Shown piece by piece: positions 57,832-64,000 of a stretch of DNA of 64,000 bases. The notes beneath the pieces are model-generated. The model made no database searches and was not told the DNA's origin. It was given only the letters and a program-made list of their open reading frames with translations. This DNA is from Methylocystaceae bacterium (lineage in GTDB: Bacteria > Pseudomonadota > Alphaproteobacteria > Rhizobiales > Beijerinckiaceae). The position numbers and the translations under genes were made by a program. Numbering within the stretch: position 1 is the stretch's first letter; each line of letters opens with the position of its first letter. Location of the stretch: contig BJGJ01000004.1 in assembly GCA_014190435.1 (NCBI GenBank), forward strand, positions 1-64,000, read 5' to 3'.

Positions 57832-60795
57832 ATGGCGCGTTACGAGACAAATGATGCAGTCGGTCCAATCGGCCCTCGCTCAGCGTTGAATGAACTCTTC
57901 GCCGACACCTCTTTTTTACAAGGTGCCAACGCTGCTTACATCGAATATTTGCTCGCAGCCTTCGAAGCTAACCCAGCTTCCGTTTCTTCAGACTGGCGTC
58001 AATTTTTTACGGATATGGGCCATCAGGCCGGGACACCCACCACTCTTTCCTCCCCAGGCTCCAAAGGTCTGAAGTCGTTAAGCACCGAAGATCCTGACTT
58101 GATCGTCGCCTTTGCAGATGATTTTAACGCATCCTCTGCCCTAACGCCGATAACGACAACAGCCTCTGAGGACGTCAAGCGCGCAACACGGGATTCTGTA
58201 CGCGCGTTGATGATGATCCGGGCTTATCGCATGCGGGGTCATTTACATGCTCATCTAGATCCACTGGGCCTTGAGCAAAGGCAGGATCATGGAGAGCTCG
58301 ATCCAGCAACATACGGGTTCACAGATGAAGATTATGACCGCAAGATTTTTATCGATGGCGTCTTAGGACTTCAGTACGCCAGCATTTTCGAAATGGTCGC
58401 CATATTGCGTCGTACTTATTGCGGCTCAATTGGATTTGAATTCATGCACATCTCAAATCCAGAAGAAAAATCATGGCTACAGACTCGCATTGAAGGCCCA
58501 GAAAAAGAAATCGTCTTCACCGATAAAGGTAAATTAGCCATACTCAACAAACTTGTTGAAGCAGAGGGTTTTGAAAAATTTCTGGATGTTAAATATACGG
58601 GCACAAAACGCTTTGGTCTTGATGGAGCAGAGTCAATTGTCCCAGCGCTTGAACAGATTATTAAAATTGGCGGCGCATTAGGCACAAAAGAAATTGTGTT
58701 AGGCATGGCCCATCGAGGACGCCTCAATATACTTTGCCAAGTCATGGCGAAACCACACCGCGCCCTATTTCATGAATTCAAAGGCGGTTCTTTTTTGCCT
58801 GATGAAATTGAGGGATCAGGCGATGTAAAATATCATTTAGGCGCATCCTCAGATCGTGAGTTTGATAACAATAAAGTCCATCTTTCTCTTACAGCTAATC
58901 CGTCTCACCTTGAAATTGTCGACCCCGTTGTCTTGGGCAAAGTACGTGCGAAGCAAGATCAGCATGAAGGCGATCGAAGCAGCGTCATGCCGCTTCTCAT
59001 TCATGGCGACGCGGCTTTTGCTGGGCAAGGAGTCGTGGCGGAATGTCTTGGACTCTCCGGCTTAAAAGGACATCGCACTGGCGGCTCAATACATTTTATC
59101 ATTAACAATCAAATTGGCTTCACAACTTACCCGCGTTTCTCCCGATCCTCACCTTATCCTTCAGATGTTGCAAAAATGGTGGAAGCGCCAATTTTTCATG
59201 TCAATGGCGATGATCCTGAAGCTGTTGTATTTGCGGCGCGCGTTGCAACAGAGTTTCGACAAAAATTTCAAAAGCCCGTTGTTATCGACATGTGGTGCTA
59301 TCGGCGCTTTGGGCACAATGAAGGGGATGAGCCCGGATTTACCCAGCCACTAATGTATCAAAAAATCCGCGCACATAAAACAACTTTGGATATTTATGGC
59401 GAAAAATTGATTGGCGAAAAACAAATCAATGCCGCCGATCTCAACGCTATGAAAGCGCAATGGCGCACAAAGTTAGAAAATGAGCATGAAGCAGGTCAAA
59501 GCTATAAACCTAACAAAGCTGACTGGCTGGATGGGCGTTGGGCCGGCTTAAAACCCGGCTATCAAACATCCGAAGATGAGCGGCGCGGGTATACGGGCGC
59601 GCCATTGGATATCTTGCAAAAAATTGGCGCGCAAATAACAGCGGCTCCAGACGATTTCCACGTCCACCGCACCATTCAACGTTTCCTAGACACCCGCCGC
59701 CAAGCAATTGCTCACGGCGGACCCATTGATTGGGCCACAGCCGAGGCCTTAGCCTTTTGCAGCCTCTTATGTGAAGGCCACAACGTCCGGCTGTCAGGAC
59801 AAGATTGTGAACGCGGAACCTTTTCACAACGCCATAGCGTACTGATCGATCAAGAAAGCGAAGCGCGCTACCTTCCTTTCGAACATCTCAAACAAGATCA
59901 AGGTCGTTTTGAAGTTATTAATTCAATGCTTTCTGAAGAAGCCGTGCTGGGATTTGAATATGGGTATTCTCTAGCTGAACCGGATACGCTAACAATATGG
60001 GAAGCTCAATTTGGCGATTTTGCCAACGGCGCACAGGTTATCTTTGATCAGTTTCTTTCTGCTGGGGAACGCAAATGGCTGCGCATGTCTGGTCTTGTTT
60101 GCCTATTACCCCATGGTTATGAAGGACAAGGACCCGAACATTCTTCCGCCAGATTAGAGCGCTACTTGCAACTGTGCGCGGAGGACAACATACAAGTTGC
60201 AAATTGCACAACGCCAGCGAATTATTTTCATATCTTGCGGCGTCAAATCCACCGTAATATCAGAAAACCACTGGTGCTAATGACGCCAAAATCTTTATTG
60301 CGCCATAAACGCTGCGTTTCTTCTCTGTCTGAAATGGAAAGCACGTCAACGTTTCAACGCCTAATATTAGACGAAGCTGAAATATCGCCATCCTCTTCGC
60401 TAAAATTAACGTCCGATGAGAAGATTCAGCGCGTCATCTTGTGTTCAGGTAAAGTATACTACGATCTATTCGATGAACGTGAAAAACGCGCAACAAACGA
60501 TGCCTATTTATTGCGCATTGAACAACTCTATCCGTTTCCAGCTAAAGGTCTCATCAGCGTCCTTGCGCGCTTTAAAAACGCTGAAATTGTATGGTGCCAA
60601 GAAGAGCCGCGAAATATGGGCGCATGGTTCTTTGTTGAACCTTATCTTGAATGGGTTCTCACACAAGTTGGCGGTAAAGCCAAGCGCGCGCGTTACGCAG
60701 GTCGTCCAGCCTCCGCATCAACAGCTGCAGGAACAATGTCTAAACATCTGGCGCAATTGAAAGCTTTCCTCGACGAAGCCTATGCGCCATCGTAA
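57832..60795 (+). CDS. sucA: 2-oxoglutarate dehydrogenase E1 component
   Basis: Thiamine-diphosphate decarboxylase component of the 2-oxoglutarate dehydrogenase complex, 987 residues. N-terminal E2-binding segment (SFLQGANAAYIEYLLAAFE-like near 22-40), ThDP/Mg site GDAAFAGQGVVAECLG near 391-406 and NNQIGFTTYPRFSRSSPYP near 424-442, HRGRLN near 300, and C-terminal transketolase-like domain (GYEGQGPEHSSARLERYLQL). An upstream in-frame GTG at 57778 is rejected: the ATG at 57832 has GAGG seven bases before it and the family N-terminus. sucB follows. Confidence 0.97.
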   Translation: MARYETNDAVGPIGPRSALNELFADTSFLQGANAAYIEYLLAAFEANPASVSSDWRQFFTDMGHQAGTPTTLSSPGSKGLKSLSTEDPDLIVAFADDFNASSALTPITTTASEDVKRATRDSVRALMMIRAYRMRGHLHAHLDPLGLEQRQDHGELDPATYGFTDEDYDRKIFIDGVLGLQYASIFEMVAILRRTYCGSIGFEFMHISNPEEKSWLQTRIEGPEKEIVFTDKGKLAILNKLVEAEGFEKFLDVKYTGTKRFGLDGAESIVPALEQIIKIGGALGTKEIVLGMAHRGRLNILCQVMAKPHRALFHEFKGGSFLPDEIEGSGDVKYHLGASSDREFDNNKVHLSLTANPSHLEIVDPVVLGKVRAKQDQHEGDRSSVMPLLIHGDAAFAGQGVVAECLGLSGLKGHRTGGSIHFIINNQIGFTTYPRFSRSSPYPSDVAKMVEAPIFHVNGDDPEAVVFAARVATEFRQKFQKPVVIDMWCYRRFGHNEGDEPGFTQPLMYQKIRAHKTTLDIYGEKLIGEKQINAADLNAMKAQWRTKLENEHEAGQSYKPNKADWLDGRWAGLKPGYQTSEDERRGYTGAPLDILQKIGAQITAAPDDFHVHRTIQRFLDTRRQAIAHGGPIDWATAEALAFCSLLCEGHNVRLSGQDCERGTFSQRHSVLIDQESEARYLPFEHLKQDQGRFEVINSMLSEEAVLGFEYGYSLAEPDTLTIWEAQFGDFANGAQVIFDQFLSAGERKWLRMSGLVCLLPHGYEGQGPEHSSARLERYLQLCAEDNIQVANCTTPANYFHILRRQIHRNIRKPLVLMTPKSLLRHKRCVSSLSEMESTSTFQRLILDEAEISPSSSLKLTSDEKIQRVILCSGKVYYDLFDEREKRATNDAYLLRIEQLYPFPAKGLISVLARFKNAEIVWCQEEPRNMGAWFFVEPYLEWVLTQVGGKAKRARYAGRPASASTAAGTMSKHLAQLKAFLDEAYAPS

Positions 60796-60856
60796 AATCA
60801 GTACGCCTTAATTATTGCCGGATAAAAAGTTCATTCATCCAACAAACGAGACCCCT

Positions 60857-62071
60857 ATGACAGAGATACGCGTCCCAACGCTTGGCGAGTCAGTAAGCGA
60901 AGCCACGGTGGGTAAATGGTTTAAAAAACCTGGCGACACTGTCAAAGCAGATGAAATTCTTACGGAGCTCGAAACAGATAAAGTCACCCTAGAAGTCAAT
61001 GCGCCTTGCGCTGGGGTTTTGAGTGAAATTCTCATTAAAGCAGGGGAGACAGTTGCGCCAGGAGCGCTCCTTGGCCAGATCTCTGAGAACACTGGCGCAT
61101 CGCAGGTCACTTCAGCCCCGCCCCTGAAAGCTCAGACAGAAAGTCCTCGATCAGCCGGATCGACTGAAAAAGCTGCCGCGCCCATGCCCCCATCGCCTTC
61201 AGCTGCAAAAATCGCAACTGAACGCAAGATTGATCCTGCAGACATCAAAGGGAGCGGCAAGCGCGGACAAGTACTGAAATCTGATGTCCTTGACTATGCG
61301 ACGGGCGTTAATGGGCCTTCGCCCATCCCAAACACCGCCCCGCAACGTCCCGCCGCACAACAGGAAGACGCGCCAAGGGAAGAACGCGTAAAAATGACGC
61401 GACTACGTCAAACAATCGCGCGCAGATTGAAAGATGCGCAAAATAATGCGGCGATGCTGACAACATTTAATGAAATAGACATGTCTGCTTTGCTAGCGCT
61501 GCGTGCGCGCTACAAAGAAACTTTCGAGAAAAAACACGGGGTTAAACTTGGCTTCATGGGATTTTTTGTAAAGGCCTGTTGCCAAGTGCTTGAAGAAATC
61601 CCGGCAATCAATGCAGAAATAGATGGACAGGACATAATCTATAAAAACTTCTGTCACATCGGCGTTGCCGTTGGAACAGACAAGGGTCTTGTTGTGCCGG
61701 TTATACGCAATGCGCAGGATCTCTCCATAGCAGGCATTGAGCGCCAAATTGCCATGTTTGGTCAAAAAGCGCGCGATGGCGCGCTTGATATCGCAGACCT
61801 GCAAGGCGGCACATTCACCATTTCAAATGGCGGAGTCTATGGCTCTTTGATGTCGACGCCAATTTTGAATGCACCACAATCCGGAATTCTTGGGATGCAT
61901 AAGATTCAAGATCGTCCGATTGCTCTCAATGGAGAAATTGTAATTAGACCTATGATGTATCTTGCCCTCTCCTACGATCATCGTCTCGTCGATGGCAAGG
62001 AAGCCGTGACTTTTGTTGTACGCTTGAAAGAAATGCTTGAAGACCCTGCAAGACTGGCTTTGGAAACTTAA
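60857..62071 (+). CDS. sucB: Dihydrolipoyllysine-residue succinyltransferase (E2 of 2-oxoglutarate dehydrogenase)
   Basis: Core acyltransferase of the complex, 404 residues. One lipoyl domain at 1-75 with the lipoylated lysine in [11 protein letters not shown], a Pro/Ala linker, the E1/E3-binding domain near 120-155 ([20 protein letters not shown]), another linker, then the catalytic domain ending with [14 protein letters not shown] near 372-385 (His and Asp of the active site). The ATG at 60857 gives the standard [18 protein letters not shown]. The E3 gene lpd is not downstream. Confidence 0.97.
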   Translation: MTEIRVPTLGESVSEATVGKWFKKPGDTVKADEILTELETDKVTLEVNAPCAGVLSEILIKAGETVAPGALLGQISENTGASQVTSAPPLKAQTESPRSAGSTEKAAAPMPPSPSAAKIATERKIDPADIKGSGKRGQVLKSDVLDYATGVNGPSPIPNTAPQRPAAQQEDAPREERVKMTRLRQTIARRLKDAQNNAAMLTTFNEIDMSALLALRARYKETFEKKHGVKLGFMGFFVKACCQVLEEIPAINAEIDGQDIIYKNFCHIGVAVGTDKGLVVPVIRNAQDLSIAGIERQIAMFGQKARDGALDIADLQGGTFTISNGGVYGSLMSTPILNAPQSGILGMHKIQDRPIALNGEIVIRPMMYLALSYDHRLVDGKEAVTFVVRLKEMLEDPARLALET

Positions 62072-62177
62072 GGCCAGCCCTTTTAATCCTCTTCAATCAT
62101 ACATATTTACCCCTTATGCCCGCTCACTGAACACGTATGATAGGGCGATTTTTCATTAGACGCCCAAGGAATGGACC

Positions 62178-62447
62178 ATGGAAGCCAAAATCTCACCGGA
62201 GCCGCAAAATCTCATATTGACTCCGGAACAATTCGCGCATTTGGGCGATGGCGTAATCGCTTATGTTCGTCCCATGCGCTCAGAAGATGTCACACGCTTC
62301 TATCCAGAAGCGCCAAAAATTCCCAATGGAGTAACGGTATTTGCGTTGATTGGTGCCGACGGCGCGCCCATCCTACTCGCCGACTCTCCCGAAGGCGCAA
62401 TTGGCAATGCGCGAGAAAATGATCTGCAAATGGTAAGCCTACACTAA
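62178..62447 (+). CDS. DUF1150 family protein
   Basis: An 89-residue conserved alphaproteobacterial protein of unknown function, with LTPEQFAHLGDGVIAYVRPM near residues 15-34 and GVTVFALIGADGAPILLADS near 51-70. In many relatives it is adjacent to hsp20 genes, suggesting a link to heat-shock proteostasis; here it stands alone between sucB and the penicillin-binding protein gene. Confidence 0.85.
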   Translation: MEAKISPEPQNLILTPEQFAHLGDGVIAYVRPMRSEDVTRFYPEAPKIPNGVTVFALIGADGAPILLADSPEGAIGNARENDLQMVSLH

Positions 62448-62467
62448 CGCCGACAAAATTTATCGCC

Positions 62468-64000
62468 CTATCCGCCGAAAAGATTTTCTATAAAATTCTT
62501 TTCGCGTTGCAGAGTGTTGCGCGGCGAGCGCGCGCCTGCGCCGCCGGTTACAGGCGGCGAACTTATGTTGGGAATATCTTCGGGAGGCAAGAAATCCTCA
62601 TTCTCACGCGCAACTTTTGGCCGAGATAAACCAAGCTGAGTGGACGACGCCTGATCCGTATTTCCCTTATCTAGCGTCTTGGCTATAGATGGTGATTGAA
62701 CTTCTGCGTTATCTTGCGCTGCTTCATGATGACGCTTTATCTGCGCAGACTCCGGCGCGGCTTGCGGGAAAGAAGATTGACGCGTCGTTCCGGTGAAAAT
62801 ACCAATCAAATCATCTAAAGGTTTAGCAACCTCTTCAAGAGAAATACTTTCACCGCCCCACCGACCCGATGGCAAGTCAGCAACCTCTACGCCTTGATGC
62901 GCAAGAGTCATGTAATGACTCCAAATTTCAACTGGAAGATTGCCGCCAGAAGCTTTTTTTGTTGGAGAATTGTCATCATTGCCGAGCCAAACGCCAGTAA
63001 CAAGATGACTTGTGTAACCAATAAACCAAGCGTCTCGAAAATCTTGACTCGTCCCAGTTTTCCCCGCCGCTTGCCAACCTGGCAACTCAGCCTTCCGAGC
63101 CGTTCCAGTTAAGAGCGTTTCCTGCATCATTCTATTCATCATCGCGACATATTGCAGATCGACAACGCGACCAAGAGACTCTGGTTTGCCTTGATACAAA
63201 GATTTCCCAGAAGCCGTCATAACTTTTGTGATCACCTGTGGCGCTACGCCAATCCCACCATTGGCGAAAGGCGCATAGGCTGTAACAAGCTCAAGCGGCG
63301 TAACTTCCGATGTTCCCAATGCGATAGAGGGGTTAATCTGCAATTCTGATTTTATGCCTAAACGATGCGCTGTTTTCGCTACCGTTTTTGGACCTGCCTC
63401 CAAGCCGACGCGTATAGCCACTGTGTTCAAGGAAAGGGATAATGCGCGCGTTAAAGTAACCGGGCCCATATACTCGTGACTATAATTTTCAGGCTGCCAT
63501 CCTTTTAAATTGATTGGCGCATCTTCTTTTACTGACTCAGGCGTTAAGCCATGCTCAAGGCCCGCAAGATAAACAAAGGGCTTAAAAGCGGATCCAGGCT
63601 GACGTTTTGCTGACACAACGCGGTTAAATTGACTTTCTGCATAATTGCGCCCCCCCACAAGCGCCCGCACAGCCCCATCAGGATCAATTGATACAAGCGC
63701 ACCCTGCGTCACGCCAAATTTATCCCCCTTTTTATTAAGCTCATCAGCGAGCGCATTCTCAGCTGCCTGCTGCAAACGCTGATCGACAGTGGTTGAAACA
63801 ATTATGTCTTCGTCAATAGCGCCAATTGTATTGGCTAACGAATCCATCACGTAGTCAGCCACATAATTGACCGATCCGCTGCGTGCGTCCCGACGCGCCT
63901 GAGCGGGTTGTCCGAGCGCCTGCTTAGCTTGGGATTCGCTGATATGACCTTCCTGCGCCATTGCTGTGAGGACTTGTGCGGCGCGCTCACTCGCGCCCTC
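62468..64000 (-). CDS. Penicillin-binding protein 1A-type transpeptidase (partial, 5' end beyond window)
   Basis: C-terminal 511 residues of a class A penicillin-binding protein; the frame is still open at the window edge, so the glycosyltransferase domain and membrane anchor lie outside. The transpeptidase active sites are all seen: SxxK in RQPGSAFKPFVY, SLN in LSLSLNTVAI, and KTGTSQDFRDAW. ALVSIDPDGAVRALVGGRNY precedes them as in PBP1A/1C. After the domain comes a disordered tail of about 130 residues rich in Pro, Gln and Ser, ending EKNFIENLFGG. It builds and crosslinks peptidoglycan in the periplasm. Confidence 0.94.
   Translation of the reverse strand, partial: EGASERAAQVLTAMAQEGHISESQAKQALGQPAQARRDARSGSVNYVADYVMDSLANTIGAIDEDIIVSTTVDQRLQQAAENALADELNKKGDKFGVTQGALVSIDPDGAVRALVGGRNYAESQFNRVVSAKRQPGSAFKPFVYLAGLEHGLTPESVKEDAPINLKGWQPENYSHEYMGPVTLTRALSLSLNTVAIRVGLEAGPKTVAKTAHRLGIKSELQINPSIALGTSEVTPLELVTAYAPFANGGIGVAPQVITKVMTASGKSLYQGKPESLGRVVDLQYVAMMNRMMQETLLTGTARKAELPGWQAAGKTGTSQDFRDAWFIGYTSHLVTGVWLGNDDNSPTKKASGGNLPVEIWSHYMTLAHQGVEVADLPSGRWGGESISLEEVAKPLDDLIGIFTGTTRQSSFPQAAPESAQIKRHHEAAQDNAEVQSPSIAKTLDKGNTDQASSTQLGLSRPKVARENEDFLPPEDIPNISSPPVTGGAGARSPRNTLQREKNFIENLFGG

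Overview
The window is chromosomal DNA of an alphaproteobacterium, most likely of the order Hyphomicrobiales (Rhizobiales). Reasons: the gene neighbourhoods phaB-phaA/phaR, rimP-nusA-ylxR(L7Ae)-infB-rbfA-truB, mutM/ubiE-ubiB and secE-nusG-rplK-rplA; the lineage-typical small families DUF6460 and DUF1150; alpha-type proteins such as RimP with a long C-terminal tail, NusA with C-terminal helix-hairpin-helix repeats and a thioredoxin-reductase-like ferredoxin-NADP reductase. Base composition is close to half G+C by eye, low for this order. A Beijerinckiaceae/Methylocystaceae-like relative is a guess only. I see no IS element, prophage, CRISPR array, rRNA or tRNA.

Layout. 1-1.2 kb: an AT-rich edge with a flavodoxin-like protein and an unrecognised secreted protein. 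1.2-3.2 kb: ogt, rdgB, rph. 3.3-9.5 kb: a polyhydroxybutyrate (PHB) island with phaB, phaA, the regulator phaR, a multi-PAS histidine kinase that has lost its phospho-acceptor box, and two phasin-type genes. TGC-rich repeats that look like PhaR operators lie in front of phaR and, as a tandem pair overlapping a promoter, in front of the phasin. 9.5-16.4 kb: aroE, bioB with an overlapping membrane-protein gene, ppc, a rhodanese, a dipeptide-epimerase-type enzyme. 16.4-21.2 kb: mlaE-mlaF-mlaD lipid transporter, then a 2Fe-2S ferredoxin and its likely reductase. 21.3-28.5 kb: the rimP-nusA-ylxR-infB-rbfA-truB translation operon behind a terminator-like leader hairpin. 28.5-41.3 kb: murI, a di-haem peroxidase, a proline-rich membrane protein, folE, ubiB/ubiE, mutM, an ABC exporter, tlyA and an Fe-S rRNA methyltransferase, a 39-residue small ORF, and a GlcD-like FAD dehydrogenase lacking any standard start codon. 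41.4-48.4 kb: enoyl-CoA hydratase, FKBP, adenosine kinase, an orphan membrane protein, and a glycosyltransferase-rmd-gmd module for GDP-D-rhamnose sugars. 48.7-49.7 kb: a clear LOG-family pseudogene with two stops and a frameshift. 49.7-54.2 kb: yebC, an extensin-like lipoprotein, DUF6460, hsp20 with a possible thermosensor, a two-gene ferrous-iron uptake set and a lipoprotein. 54.3-62.1 kb: secE-nusG-rplK-rplA running directly into sucD-sucA-sucB. 62.2-64 kb: a DUF1150 gene and a class A penicillin-binding protein cut by the window end.

Most of the window is housekeeping. The less ordinary parts are the pseudokinase inside the PHB island with its shared operator region, the non-canonical start of the FAD dehydrogenase, the small ORF with its own promoter and strong ribosome binding site, the decayed LOG gene, and the junction where rplA is followed by sucD instead of rplJL-rpoBC, which points to a rearrangement in this lineage.
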